DNA from: Sulfuricystis thermophila
Lineage (GTDB): Bacteria; Pseudomonadota; Gammaproteobacteria; Burkholderiales; Rhodocyclaceae
Length of the DNA stretch: 64,000 bases
Direction of reading: 5' to 3'
NCBI RefSeq assembly: GCF_004323595.1
Contig: NZ_AP019373.1
Location: 62,001-126,000 of the forward strand
The translations under genes were made by a program, and so were the position numbers. Numbering within the stretch: position 1 is the first letter of the stretch; the number at the start of each line of letters is the position of its first letter. Shown in pieces: positions 1 to 9,006 of the stretch. The notes below the pieces were generated by a model. It was not told the origin of the DNA and made no database searches. It worked only from the letters and a program-made list of their open reading frames with translations.

Positions 1-1
1 G

Positions 2-307
2 CCGCATCCCCCGGTCAAGATGGCGCTGGGCGAGTTGCGCGCATGGCTTGCTGCCCAGGGCAACAAACTGCGGGTCAATGAATTCGACAGTGAAAGTACG
101 GAAGGTATGCAGCGTATACAGGCCGTCGGGCTTTCCGGCCACATCCCGATCCTGATTCTCATCGACGGCCAATACCGTTTTCCACGCAAGGAAGGCGGCA
201 AGGTCGCCTTGATCAATTTCCCCAATCTGCCCAACACGCCGCCCGGTGCGCGCGGCGACTGGACAACTGCTGACGTGCAAGCCATTCTCGCCGAGCGCAT
301 CCGGTAG
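2..307 (+). CDS. 3' part of an unidentified protein, 5' end outside window
   Basis: The frame is open from the first bases and stops with TAG. The Met at 20 is only an internal candidate because upstream codons (P-H-P-P-V-K) remain open. The roughly 100 visible residues have alternating hydrophobic strands (HIPILILIDG) and a basic loop, which suggests a small thioredoxin-like fold, but there is no CxxC and I do not recognise the family. It lies about 80 bases before the ABC exporter operon on the same strand and may be its first member. Function unknown. Confidence 0.6.
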   Translation, partial: PHPPVKMALGELRAWLAAQGNKLRVNEFDSESTEGMQRIQAVGLSGHIPILILIDGQYRFPRKEGGKVALINFPNLPNTPPGARGDWTTADVQAILAERIR

Positions 308-347
308 GCTGCATCCTTTTTATGTCATTGACGTCTACTAGATGTTA

Positions 348-373
348 GTGCCATCCCGCCAGCGCCGACTTTT
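348..373 (+). repeat. dispersed 25-bp repeat, copy 1
   Basis: Near-consensus copy (CCATCCC instead of CCGTCCC). It ends 11 bases before the ABC ATPase start codon. Confidence 0.9.
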
Positions 374-384
374 GAAAGAACACC

Positions 385-1074
385 ATGAGCTTGCTGTCCG
401 CGCAACACGTCACCAAAACCTACCGCGTCGGCGACATCGACGTGCCGGCGATCAAGGGTGTCGATTTCGCCATCGAACCTGCCGCTTTCGTCGCCTTCGT
501 CGGCCCTTCGGGCAGCGGCAAGAGCACGCTGCTCAACATGATCGGCTGTCTCGACCGCCCGACCAGCGGCATCTTGAAAGTGCTCGATACCGACATCGCC
601 ACGCTGGATCGCCGCGCGGCGGCAAGATTTCGCGGCGAGCACATCGGTTTCGTGTTTCAGGATTTCAACCTGATTCCCGTCCTGACCGTGTTCGAGAACG
701 TCGAGTATCCCTTGCGCATGGTGCAGAAATGGCCGAAGGAGAAGCGCCGGGAGCAGGTGCTGCGCATGCTAGACGCCGTCGGCATGCGGGATCAGGCCGA
801 CAAGCGGCCCGACCAGATCTCTGGCGGCCAGAAGCAGCGCGTCGCCGTGGCGCGCGCGCTGGTCAGCAACCCAAAACTGGTGCTCGCCGACGAGCCAACC
901 GCCAACCTCGACCATGACACCGCCTACCGCATCATCGAACTGATGAAATCGATGCGCGACGAATTCAGAACCACCTTCGTCTTCTCCACGCACGACCCGA
1001 AGATCATGGGCGAGGCCGAGGTCACTTTTACGCTCGAAGACGGCCGCCTGAAGAACGGAGGCGATCATGTTTGA
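385..1074 (+). CDS. ABC transporter ATP-binding protein, MacB/LolD type
   Basis: 229-residue ATPase that would power the permease encoded next. Walker A GPSGSGKS is at residues 40-47, followed by a Q-loop region (FVFQDFN), the signature ISGGQKQR, Walker B LVLADEPT and the D-loop ANLD. The sequence resembles the LolD/MacB group, which works with FtsX-like permeases to move lipids, lipoproteins or peptides out of the inner membrane rather than importing solutes. The ATG at 385 follows a purine-rich stretch (GAAAGAA). The 3' end overlaps the permease start by 8 bases, implying coupled translation. The substrate is unknown. Confidence 0.93.
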   Translation: MSLLSAQHVTKTYRVGDIDVPAIKGVDFAIEPAAFVAFVGPSGSGKSTLLNMIGCLDRPTSGILKVLDTDIATLDRRAAARFRGEHIGFVFQDFNLIPVLTVFENVEYPLRMVQKWPKEKRREQVLRMLDAVGMRDQADKRPDQISGGQKQRVAVARALVSNPKLVLADEPTANLDHDTAYRIIELMKSMRDEFRTTFVFSTHDPKIMGEAEVTFTLEDGRLKNGGDHV

Positions 1075-2314
1075 TGTGCTCGCCATCGCCAGCCGCAACC
1101 TGCTGCGCTACCGCCGCCGCACCTCGCTCACCCTGCTGCTGATCGTCATCGGCATGCTGGCGGTGCTGCTGTTCGTGGCCGTCGCCGGCTCTTTCAAGGC
1201 GATGATGATCGGCCAGATCACCGACTCGCTGCTTGGTCACGTGCAGGTGCATCGCAAAGGCTATGTCGCTGCGATCGACAGCCTGCCGCTCAATCTCAAC
1301 ATGCGCCCCAACATGCTCGCCAAGCTCGACGAGGCGCTGAAAGCCGAGCCGGCCATCGCCGCGTGGTCGCCGCGCATCAAGTTTGGCGGCATGTTCAGCA
1401 ACTTCACCGAGACGACCAGCATTCGCGTCAATGGCATCGACCCCAAGCGCGAAGCGGCCACCGTGCCGCTCCTGCCCGGCCGCATCGCCGAGGGCGACAA
1501 GAGCGGCCCGCTGGTGGCGCGCGGCCAGATCGTGATTCCGCAACTGCTGGCGCGCGGTCTCAAGGTCAAGGTCGGCGATACCGTGGTGGTGGTGGCGACC
1601 AACAAGGATGGTTCGGTGAATGGCAAGACCTTCGTCGTGCGCGGCATCATGGAGGCGGTCACCGGCCCCGGTGGCCGCGATTCCTATGTCCATATCGAGG
1701 ATGCGCGCGAGCTCTTGCGCATGAACGAGGCAGAGGTCAGCGAAATCGTCGTGCGGCTCAAGGACTTTTCCCAGCTCGACCGCGTCGGCGCGCGCCTCAA
1801 GGCGGCCGTCGAAGGGCTGACCAACAAGGAAGGCAAGCCGATGCTGGAGGTGCACGACTGGACGCAGCTCTCGCCCTTCGCCAACATCGCCCGGATGATC
1901 GACCTGATGACGCTGTTCATCAAGATCATGCTGGTCTCCATCGTACTGGTCGCGGTGATGAACGTGATGATCATGGCGGTGTTCGAACGCATCCGCGAAA
2001 TCGGCACCATCGCCGCCATCGGCACGCCGCCGTCGCGCATCCTCTCGCTGTTCCTCGCCGAAGGCCTGATGCTGGGCATTGTCGGCACGGTAGCGGGCAT
2101 TGCCGTGAGCCTGGCCGCCATCGCCGGCATCAATGTCTGGAAACCCACCTTCAATTTCGGCCAGCAACAGGGGCTGGTGATGGCACCCTCCATCGCCGCC
2201 GGCGACGTGCTCACGATCGCCAGCCTGGTGATCCTGGTCGCGGTCATCGCCAGCCTGCAACCGGCGTGGAAGGCTTCGCGCATGGACCCGATCACCGCCC
2301 TGCGTCACGTTTGA
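1067..2314 (+). CDS. ABC transporter permease, FtsX/MacB-like
   Basis: 415-residue inner-membrane permease. It has one N-terminal membrane segment (about residues 20-42), a periplasmic domain of roughly 220 residues, then three C-terminal segments (about 275-300, 325-350 and 375-400), the usual FtsX/MacB plan. The ending MDPITALRHV is the conserved P-x-x-A-L-R tail of the family. Partners are the ATPase upstream, the LolA-like protein 6 bases downstream and the outer-membrane protein after that. Together they look like an envelope export or lipid transfer route. Cargo is not predictable from sequence. Confidence 0.92.
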   Translation: MFDVLAIASRNLLRYRRRTSLTLLLIVIGMLAVLLFVAVAGSFKAMMIGQITDSLLGHVQVHRKGYVAAIDSLPLNLNMRPNMLAKLDEALKAEPAIAAWSPRIKFGGMFSNFTETTSIRVNGIDPKREAATVPLLPGRIAEGDKSGPLVARGQIVIPQLLARGLKVKVGDTVVVVATNKDGSVNGKTFVVRGIMEAVTGPGGRDSYVHIEDARELLRMNEAEVSEIVVRLKDFSQLDRVGARLKAAVEGLTNKEGKPMLEVHDWTQLSPFANIARMIDLMTLFIKIMLVSIVLVAVMNVMIMAVFERIREIGTIAAIGTPPSRILSLFLAEGLMLGIVGTVAGIAVSLAAIAGINVWKPTFNFGQQQGLVMAPSIAAGDVLTIASLVILVAVIASLQPAWKASRMDPITALRHV

Positions 2315-2320
2315 GGATTC

Positions 2321-3052
2321 ATGATGAAGAAGCTGCTCGTTGCGCTGTTTTTCCTGTGTGCCGGTTCGGCCTATGCCCTCGATGGCCAAGAAATTCTCAA
2401 ACAAGTCGACCGCAACCTCGAACCCGAATCGTCCGAATCCCTGCGCAAGCTCATCAATGTCGAGCCGGACGGCCGGAAAAAAGAGTTCGTGCTCTATTCG
2501 GTCCGCAAAGGGCGCGACCAGGTCGTCGGCCTGTTCCTCGCGCCGGAAAGCGACAAAGGCCGCGCCACGCTCCGCCAGGGCGACAACATGTGGCTCTACA
2601 TTCCCGAGGTCGGCAAGCCGATGCGCATCACCAGCATGCAGTCGGTCACCGGCGGCGTGTTCAACAACGCCGACATCCTGCGCATCGACTACACCGCCGA
2701 ATACAACGTCGAAGCGCTGGCCGAGGACGGGGATCGGCACCTGCTCACGCTCAAGGCCAAGACAGGTGAAGTCGCCTACGACAAGCTGAAGATGTGGGTG
2801 GACAAGAAGGCGTTGCTGCCCGTCGCCATCGAGTGCTACGCGGCCAGCGGCATGCTCATCAAGACGCTGCACTTCAAGGACATCAAGGACTTCGGCGGCG
2901 GGCTCAGGCGTCCCGCCACTGTCGAGACCGACAGCCCGCTTTACAAGGGTTACAAGTCGGTGATGATCTACGGCCAGATCAAGAAGCGCGAGTTTCCCGA
3001 CGAGGTGTTCACCCTCAACTACCTGTCGCGCGTCGGGGAACTGAGAAAGTGA
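2321..3052 (+). CDS. outer membrane lipoprotein-sorting (LolA-like) protein
   Basis: 243 residues with a clear signal peptide (MMKKLLVALFFLCAGSAYA, cleavage near residue 19), hence periplasmic. The mature part resembles the outer-membrane lipoprotein-sorting protein family (COG2834-type half-barrels that carry a lipidated or hydrophobic ligand). Features include short strands such as MWLYIPEVGKPMRI and KLKMWVDKKALLPVAIE. It sits between an FtsX-like permease and an outer-membrane barrel, so it probably shuttles the exported cargo across the periplasm. Its TGA overlaps the GTG start of the next gene. Confidence 0.85.
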   Translation: MMKKLLVALFFLCAGSAYALDGQEILKQVDRNLEPESSESLRKLINVEPDGRKKEFVLYSVRKGRDQVVGLFLAPESDKGRATLRQGDNMWLYIPEVGKPMRITSMQSVTGGVFNNADILRIDYTAEYNVEALAEDGDRHLLTLKAKTGEVAYDKLKMWVDKKALLPVAIECYAASGMLIKTLHFKDIKDFGGGLRRPATVETDSPLYKGYKSVMIYGQIKKREFPDEVFTLNYLSRVGELRK

Positions 3053-4296
3053 AAACTATGGCGCTGGTCGCCTGCCTGCTCGCGGGCAGCGTCCAGGCGG
3101 AGGAGTTCAGCTTCGATGCCGGCGAATTCGAGAAGAAGCCGTTCGAGTTCGGCGGCTATCTCGAACTCAAGGCCGAGTGGGCCGACCTCAACCGCGATGG
3201 CAGCCTCTACAAGCTCAATGGCCTCGATCGCGACACGCTGAACCGCAACACCGCCACGGCCAAGCTCAACGCCAAATTCACCCAGGGCATCGCCAGCCTC
3301 AATCTGAAATATTCGGCAAGCGTGCAGCGCGACGAGCTCGCTAGCCTGCGCGACAATCACTTCGACGAAGCCTACGTCTCCCTCAAACCCGATCCCGGCT
3401 TCACGCTCGACGCCGGCAAGATCGCGATGAAGTGGGGCAAGGGCTACGCATGGAATCCGGTCGGTTTCATCGAGCGGCCGAAAGATCCGAACGACGTCGA
3501 ACTGGCGCGCGAGGGATACGCCATGGTGGCCGCCGACTTCATCCGCAATTTCGACGGCGACCTGAAAACCGTGGCTTTCACCCCTGTGTTGCTGCCCGTA
3601 AGCAACCACTACAACAACGATTTCGGCGCACCCGACCACACCAATGTCGCGGCGAAGCTCTATCTGCTCTACAAAGACACCGACATCGATTTCGTCTGGT
3701 TCAACGGCGGCAGCCGCACTTCGCGCTTCGGCATCGACTTCTCGAAGAACCTGACGAGCAATTTCGAGATCCACGGCGAATGGGCGCGCATCCGCGACTT
3801 CGAGCAACGCCTTATCGACGCCGCCGGCAACGTGAAGAGCGTCACCCGCGACGCCACCAGCGCGCTGGTCGGCCTGCGCTACCTCACGCAGAACGACACC
3901 ACCTGGATCGCCGAGCTTTATCGCAATGGCACCGGTTATAGTGAGCGTGAACTGTCCGACTTCCTCAGGCTTGCCGACAGCGGCAACCCGCTGCTCGTCA
4001 ATAAGGCCAAGCAGATCAGCCCGGCCTTCGCCCGCCCCAATGCCGGTCGCGATTACCTGTATCTCAAGGCGAGCCAGAAGGAACCCTTCGACATCGTCTA
4101 TTTCACGCCGTCGCTGACGTGGATGGTCAATCTGGCCGATAAAAGCTGGTCACTCACGCCAGAGCTGCTTTACACCGGCATTACCAACCTCGACCTTCGT
4201 TTGCGCGCCACCTGGCTACACGGAAAGAGCTACAGCGAGTTCGGCGAAAAGCAAAACCGGCGTAAGCTGGAGTTGATGGCCCGTTTCTATTTTTGA
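3049..4296 (+). CDS. outer-membrane beta-barrel protein of the exporter operon
   Basis: 415 residues from a GTG start at 3049 that overlaps the preceding stop (GTGA). This start gives a good signal peptide ending SVQA-EE; an ATG at 3058 is the alternative. The mature chain is rich in alternating aromatic/hydrophobic strands and ends RFYF, a terminal aromatic typical of barrels assembled by BAM. It resembles uncharacterised porin-like proteins accompanying MacB/LolA-type gene sets. The likely role is the outer-membrane endpoint of this exporter, which is inferred from context. Confidence 0.8.
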   Translation: MKTMALVACLLAGSVQAEEFSFDAGEFEKKPFEFGGYLELKAEWADLNRDGSLYKLNGLDRDTLNRNTATAKLNAKFTQGIASLNLKYSASVQRDELASLRDNHFDEAYVSLKPDPGFTLDAGKIAMKWGKGYAWNPVGFIERPKDPNDVELAREGYAMVAADFIRNFDGDLKTVAFTPVLLPVSNHYNNDFGAPDHTNVAAKLYLLYKDTDIDFVWFNGGSRTSRFGIDFSKNLTSNFEIHGEWARIRDFEQRLIDAAGNVKSVTRDATSALVGLRYLTQNDTTWIAELYRNGTGYSERELSDFLRLADSGNPLLVNKAKQISPAFARPNAGRDYLYLKASQKEPFDIVYFTPSLTWMVNLADKSWSLTPELLYTGITNLDLRLRATWLHGKSYSEFGEKQNRRKLELMARFYF

Positions 4297-4373
4297 GCTC
4301 ATGACTTCTTTTCCTTTGGCTTTCGTCGCTCACGTGACCCTGCACCCAAGTCTGAGTGAGTGTCCTTTTCCTT

Positions 4374-4398
4374 TGCCGTCCCGCCAGCGCCGACTTTT
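4374..4398 (+). repeat. dispersed 25-bp repeat, copy 2
   Basis: Consensus copy in the gap between the exporter operon and the thiolase gene, about 90 bases before the thiolase start. Confidence 0.9.
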
Positions 4399-4488
4399 CA
4401 CCGTCCCCCTCGGTGCATCCATAAGCGGATAGCTCGTCTACGATGGTATTGAGGCCGCATGTCGCGGCCTGGCATTTGGGAGACCATC

Positions 4489-5673
4489 ATGGCAAACCGC
4501 GAAGTCGTCCTGTGTAACCCCGTCCGTACCCCCATCGGCACCTACGGCGGCACTTTGAAGAACACCCCGGCGACGGAACTCGGCGCCGTCGTCATTCGTG
4601 AAGTCCTAAAGCGCTCCGGCCTTGCGCCGGAAAAAGTGCAGACCTTGGTCATGGGCCAGGTCATTCAGGCGGGCAGCAAGATGAATCCGGCGCGCCAGGC
4701 CGGCATCGGCGGCGGCTTGCCGGTCGAAGTGCCGGCGCTGACCGTCAATCGCGTTTGCGGCTCCGGCGCGCAGGCCATCGCCTCGGCGGCCATGGAGATC
4801 ATGGCTGGCTACATCGATTGCGCCATCGCCGGCGGCATGGAGAACATGGACATGGCGCCCTACCTCTTGCCGCAGGGCCGCTGGGGCGCGCGCATGGGCG
4901 ACATCACCATGTTCGATAGCATGTTGATGGACGGCTTGAACGATGCCTTTTCTGGCCAGCACTCCGGCTGGCATACCGAGGATCTGGTCGCCAAATACGG
5001 CATCAGCCGCGCCGACCAGGATGCGTGGGCCTTGCGCTCGCAACAGAACTTCGCCGCGGCGCAGGCGGCCGGCAAGTTCGCGGCCGAGATCGTGCCAGTC
5101 GAGGTCAAGGGCCGCAAGGGGCCGGAACTCTTTGCCAAGGACGAGCACAACCGCCCTGACACCACGGCCGAATCCCTGGCCAAACTGCGTCCCGCCTTCC
5201 GCAAGGATGGCACCATCACGGCAGGCAACGCGCCGGGGCTCAACACCGGCGCGGCGGCGATGATCGTCTGCGAGCGTGGCTTTGCCGAGGCGAATGGCTT
5301 GCAGCCGGTGGCAAGGCTGGCGTCCTATGGCGTGGCGGCGGTCGAGCCCGGCTTCTTCGGCATCGGCCCGGTGCCCGCCGTGCGACAGGCCCTGGCGCGC
5401 GCCGGCTGGCAGGTCGGCGACGTCGATCGCATGGAGGTCAACGAAGCCTTCGCCGCCATCGCCATCGCCTGTACGCGCGAACTGGGCTTTGCGCAGGACG
5501 TGGTGAATGTCGAGGGCGGCGCCATCGCCCACGGCCACCCGATCGGCGCCTCCGGTGCGGTGTTGACCACGAGGCTGATCCATTCGATGCACCGCGACGG
5601 GCTGAAGCGCGGTATCGTTACGCTGTGCATCGGTGGCGGCCAGGGCATCGCGCTGGCATTGGAAACGATCTGA
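4489..5673 (+). CDS. thiolase, acetyl-CoA C-acetyltransferase type
   Basis: 394-residue thiolase, full family length. It carries the acyl-accepting Cys90 in NRVCGSGAQ, the GGMENM loop, the catalytic His in GGAIAHGHPIGASG and the second catalytic Cys near the C-terminus in TLCIGGGQG. It condenses or cleaves acetoacetyl-CoA/3-ketoacyl-CoA in the cytoplasm (beta-oxidation or polyhydroxybutyrate supply). The ATG at 4489 has GGGAGA just upstream; an in-frame ATG at 4459 lacks a ribosome site and adds residues unlike the family. The cytochrome gene follows 14 bases later on the same strand. Confidence 0.94.
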   Translation: MANREVVLCNPVRTPIGTYGGTLKNTPATELGAVVIREVLKRSGLAPEKVQTLVMGQVIQAGSKMNPARQAGIGGGLPVEVPALTVNRVCGSGAQAIASAAMEIMAGYIDCAIAGGMENMDMAPYLLPQGRWGARMGDITMFDSMLMDGLNDAFSGQHSGWHTEDLVAKYGISRADQDAWALRSQQNFAAAQAAGKFAAEIVPVEVKGRKGPELFAKDEHNRPDTTAESLAKLRPAFRKDGTITAGNAPGLNTGAAAMIVCERGFAEANGLQPVARLASYGVAAVEPGFFGIGPVPAVRQALARAGWQVGDVDRMEVNEAFAAIAIACTRELGFAQDVVNVEGGAIAHGHPIGASGAVLTTRLIHSMHRDGLKRGIVTLCIGGGQGIALALETI

Positions 5674-5687
5674 AAGGAGAACGACAC

Positions 5688-6110
5688 ATGAGAAAGCAAT
5701 GGAAGACATTCCTCGTCACCGCCAGCCTGCTGGTAGGCGGTTCCGTGCTTGCGGCGGACAAGCTCATCGATGTGGGCAAGGGCGAATACAACGCTGCCTG
5801 CGCCAGTTGCCATGGTCTGCAAGGCAAAGGCGATGGACCGGCCGCCGACCAGATGAAGACGAAGGTCCCCGATATCACCGGCCTGGCGAAGGCCAACAAC
5901 GGCGTCTTCCCCTTCGACAAGGTCTATCAGATCATCGACGGCCGTGCCGAGATCAAGGCGCATGGCTCGCGCGAAATGCCGATCTGGGGTGCGGCGTTCC
6001 GCCGGCAGACCTCGGTCTATTTCGAAAACTACGCCGGCGATCCCGAATCCGGTGCGCGCAGCCGCATCCTGGCGCTGACCGAATATGTCTATCGCTTGCA
6101 GCAGAAATAA
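5688..6110 (+). CDS. periplasmic monohaem c-type cytochrome
   Basis: 140 residues: signal peptide ending SVLA-AD, then a single CASCH haem-binding motif near residue 38 and a probable distal Met in REMPIWG. This is a class I cytochrome c pattern for electron transfer in the periplasm. AAAGGAGA precedes the ATG at 5688 by a good spacing. It follows the thiolase closely but probably works with the redox genes downstream. Partner oxidase or reductase unknown. Confidence 0.9.
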   Translation: MRKQWKTFLVTASLLVGGSVLAADKLIDVGKGEYNAACASCHGLQGKGDGPAADQMKTKVPDITGLAKANNGVFPFDKVYQIIDGRAEIKAHGSREMPIWGAAFRRQTSVYFENYAGDPESGARSRILALTEYVYRLQQK

Positions 6111-6124
6111 CCCGGAAGCCCAGG

Positions 6125-6148
6125 GCCGATCAGACGGCGCCGACTTTT
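6125..6148 (+). repeat. dispersed 25-bp repeat, copy 3 (degenerate)
   Basis: The left half has drifted (GCCGATCAGAC) while GCGCCGACTTTT is intact. It ends 4 bases before the dsbB ATG and occupies the place of a ribosome binding site. Confidence 0.7.
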
Positions 6149-6152
6149 GCCC

Positions 6153-6653
6153 ATGCTCATGAAGCGTTTCACCTGGTTCGCGCTGGCGGTGGGAACAGCA
6201 CTGACCGCTGGCGCCAGCCTTGTATTGACGGCTTGGCTGGATTTGCATCCCTGTCATCTGTGCATCTTCCAACGCCTGCTATTCATGCTGCTGGCGGTCC
6301 TCGCCGGGGTGGCGTGGCTGTCGCGATCCCGTGCCGCAACGCTGGGGGCCGGTGGCCTGTTCGTCGCCACCGCCCTGGGCGGCATGACCGTGGCCGCCTA
6401 CCAGAGCTGGCTGCAATGGCAGCCAGCCGGCACCGTCACCTGCGCCGGCAGCCAGCCCAGCATGCTCGAACGCTTCGTCGAATGGCTGGGGCAACTACAG
6501 CCCGAGCTGTTTCTGGCCACCGGATTCTGTGAAGACAAGGAACTGACCCTGCTGGGCCTGAGCCTCGCCAATCTTGCTTTCATGATCTACCTAGCGTGCG
6601 CCATGCTGGCGATCAAGTTTCTCGTTTCACATTCACGGGAGTCATACCAATGA
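6153..6653 (+). CDS. dsbB: disulfide bond formation protein DsbB
   Basis: 166-residue inner-membrane protein that passes electrons from DsbA to quinone. It has four predicted membrane helices, the first periplasmic cysteine pair in CHLC (after LDLHP) and a second pair formed by Cys in VTCAGS and Cys in ATGFCED. The ATG at 6153 is used here; an in-frame ATG at 6159 is possible. No Shine-Dalgarno is visible because a copy of the dispersed repeat fills the site. The stop overlaps the dsbA start (ATGA). Confidence 0.94.
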   Translation: MLMKRFTWFALAVGTALTAGASLVLTAWLDLHPCHLCIFQRLLFMLLAVLAGVAWLSRSRAATLGAGGLFVATALGGMTVAAYQSWLQWQPAGTVTCAGSQPSMLERFVEWLGQLQPELFLATGFCEDKELTLLGLSLANLAFMIYLACAMLAIKFLVSHSRESYQ

Positions 6654-7306
6654 GCGTGACACGACGCGAATTCCATCGCGTGCTGCTCGCCGGCAGCCTG
6701 ATCGGCACGGGGCTGACTGACATATCCAATGTGCTGGCGGCGCCGGCGATGAAAGAAGGTATCGATTGGTCGCCGGTCAATCCGCCGCAACCAAGCGATA
6801 CGCCCGGGAAGATTGAGGTGCTGGAATTCTTTTCCTACGGCTGCCCACACTGTCGCGAGATGCATCCGCATGTGATGAATTGGGCAGCGCGTCTGCCCGG
6901 GGATGTCGCCTTTCGCCGGGTGCCGGTCAGCTTCGGCCGCGCCGCCTGGGCGAATCTGGTCAAACTCTATTACACGCTGGAGGCCGAGGGGCAGCTTGAT
7001 CGCCTCGATCAGGCCGTCTTCGATGCCATTCATGTACGCCGCGTCAATCTGTTTACCGACAAGGCGATTTTCGACTGGATCGGCGCGCAAGGCGTCGACA
7101 GGGAAAAGTTTCGCGCCACCTTTGCTTCCTTCAGCATCGGATCGAAGCTCGCACGCGCCGAGGCGCTCACCGCTAACTACAAGGTCGATGCCGTGCCGCG
7201 CATGGTGGTCGGTGGCCGCTACAACGTGCTCGGCCACAATGCGAAGACTTACGACGACATCTTCGTCATCGCCAGCACCCTCATCGACAAGGTGCGACAC
7301 GGCTAA
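6650..7306 (+). CDS. dsbA: thiol:disulfide interchange protein DsbA
   Basis: 218-residue periplasmic oxidoreductase, the partner of DsbB encoded immediately upstream with an ATGA overlap. The active site CPHC lies in FFSYGCPHCREMHPH, and the cis-proline loop is AVPRMVV. The N-terminus carries adjacent arginines (TRREFHR) before a hydrophobic stretch, so Tat export is a possibility, unusual for DsbA; otherwise it is a normal signal. An upstream in-frame start would read through dsbB and is not favoured. Confidence 0.95.
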   Translation: MSVTRREFHRVLLAGSLIGTGLTDISNVLAAPAMKEGIDWSPVNPPQPSDTPGKIEVLEFFSYGCPHCREMHPHVMNWAARLPGDVAFRRVPVSFGRAAWANLVKLYYTLEAEGQLDRLDQAVFDAIHVRRVNLFTDKAIFDWIGAQGVDREKFRATFASFSIGSKLARAEALTANYKVDAVPRMVVGGRYNVLGHNAKTYDDIFVIASTLIDKVRHG

Positions 7307-7438
7307 GCCGAAACATCCGCTTACGGCCGACATAGAAGATTACAGTTCGTTACCTGATTGGCATTGCTCTCCCGGGGGCTCTGGCCATAATGAAAACAGT
7401 CCGACGAAGGGTCGGAACTTCAACCAGACTCAAGGAGA

Positions 7439-7774
7439 TGATCGTGAAGAAAGGCGTTAAGCTCGCTCCTCCGCGCATGAACGGCTGCGATGTCATGAAG
7501 GTGCGCGGACTCAGCGAGAGGCAAGGCCCTATTCGAGCAAGGCGACTGGAATCGCCAGGTTCCCGCCTGTGCCAACTGCCATGTTGCGGGACAGGATTTT
7601 GGCCGTCGCGTCACTTTCCCGCTGCTTGAAGGCCAGCATGCTGCCTATATCGAAGCGCAATTGAAGGCACTACGCGAAGGTGCGCGCGGTAATGCGATGA
7701 TGATGCCGATGATCGCGGCACGGCTTGGCGACGCCGATATCAAGGCCATCGCGGCGTATATTGCGCAGCCATGA
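7439..7774 (+). pseudogene. decayed c-type cytochrome (c553-like) gene
   Basis: From 7520 the frame reads GKALFEQGDWNRQVPACANCH and continues as a normal class I cytochrome (LLEGQHAAYIEAQLKALR) to a TGA at 7772-7774. That frame has a stop at 7496-7498 and no usable start. A good ribosome site (AAGGAG, 7433-7438) precedes ATG 7439/GTG 7445 in another frame, and the expected signal peptide is scattered over two frames (VKK, then ALSSLLRA, then MNG). Several indels therefore separate start and body. Its stop overlaps the next gene's ATG. A sequencing error in this short stretch is the alternative. Confidence 0.7.
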
Positions 7775-8835
7775 AAGCTTTCGTCCGCATACTATCGATC
7801 TGCGTCGCACCGGCGTTCCTCGTCGGCTGCCAGAACATCGGCTACCGCGACCTGCCGCGCGACCGCTACGGCTACACGCAGGCCATCGCCGAGTCATGGA
7901 AGGAGCAGATGCTGCTCAACATCGTTAAGGTGCGCTATCTCGATCCGCCGGTGTATCTGGACATTTCCTCGGTCATCAACTCCACCTCGCTGGAAACCGA
8001 AGTTTCGCTGACCGCCACACTGTTTCCGCATCTCGGAGAAAACAACAGCCGCGGCGCCGGCGCCATCGGCCGTTTCGGCCAGACGCCGACGATTTCCTAC
8101 GAGCCGCTTTCCGGCCAGCGGCTCGTCAAGAGCATGCACACGCCAATCCCGCCGGAAACCGTATTCGCCACCATCGGCGGCGGCGGGCGCGCCGACTTCA
8201 TCCTGCGCGCCACCGTGCAGGCGATCAACGGCATCTACAACGTCTCCAGTTCGCCTTCGCGCGGCCGGCGCCACGATCCGCGCTTCCTCGAAGCGGCCGA
8301 GCTGATCGGCCGCATCAGCGAAGGCGGCGGCATGAGTCTGCGCATCGAACCACGCGAAAGCGGCATCCGGTCGACGCTGACGCTGCGTGCCGCCGATGAC
8401 GAACAGGCGGCCGATATCGCCCGCCTCAAGGCTCTGCTCGGCCTTGATGCGGCACGTGACACCTTCGCCCTCGGCTTTGGCGCGGCGCGCGGCGGCAACG
8501 ACGAGATCGTCGTTCTCACTCGCACCATGCAAGGTGTGATCGGCGATCTCTCCGCCGGCGTCGAGGTGCCGCCGGAAGACATCGCCCAGGGCCGAGCCAC
8601 GGCGCGCGGCAAATTGGCCAGCGGCGAGGCCGACGACGCGTTGTTGCGCATCCGTTCGGGCATGGAAAGGCCGGCGGACGCCTATGCCGCCGTCTTCTAC
8701 CGCAACCGCTGGTTCTGGATCGACGACACCGACCTCGATTCCAAGCGCAGCTTCCGCTTCCTCGCCATGTTCAGCTCGCTGGCCGAAACCGGCACGACGC
8801 CAGCGGCACCGCTGCTGACCATTCCGGCGCGTTGA
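7771..8835 (+). CDS. uncharacterised lipoprotein
   Basis: 354 residues with an N-terminal lipobox (FLVGC, Cys at about residue 20), hence probably a lipid-anchored envelope protein. I do not recognise a family. The body is soluble-looking, with a glycine-rich turn (TIGGGGRAD), an Arg-rich patch (SRGRRHD) and an aromatic segment near the C-terminus (VFYRNRWFWIDD). The ATG overlaps the stop of the decayed cytochrome gene, suggesting a former operon. Confidence 0.75.
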   Translation: MKAFVRILSICVAPAFLVGCQNIGYRDLPRDRYGYTQAIAESWKEQMLLNIVKVRYLDPPVYLDISSVINSTSLETEVSLTATLFPHLGENNSRGAGAIGRFGQTPTISYEPLSGQRLVKSMHTPIPPETVFATIGGGGRADFILRATVQAINGIYNVSSSPSRGRRHDPRFLEAAELIGRISEGGGMSLRIEPRESGIRSTLTLRAADDEQAADIARLKALLGLDAARDTFALGFGAARGGNDEIVVLTRTMQGVIGDLSAGVEVPPEDIAQGRATARGKLASGEADDALLRIRSGMERPADAYAAVFYRNRWFWIDDTDLDSKRSFRFLAMFSSLAETGTTPAAPLLTIPAR

Positions 8836-9006
8836 AACAGAAATCGCGCCGTCCTCTTGGCTCACCTAGGCGACCGTCGTCACGCCCTGAGCGAAATCCA
8901 CGCAATCCGGTTCAGGGCAGCGCTCCAGTCTGATTCGAATATTCGGGTGCATCCTTTCGCCGACCGGTTCGTCTTCGTTGTTGTTCAACCCTCAAGGAGT
9001 CCCATC

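Noticed and set aside
1028-2872. A 614-codon minus-strand frame opposite the ABC permease and LolA-like gene
   Set aside because: Antisense shadow of clear genes; no family features and His/Asp-rich composition.
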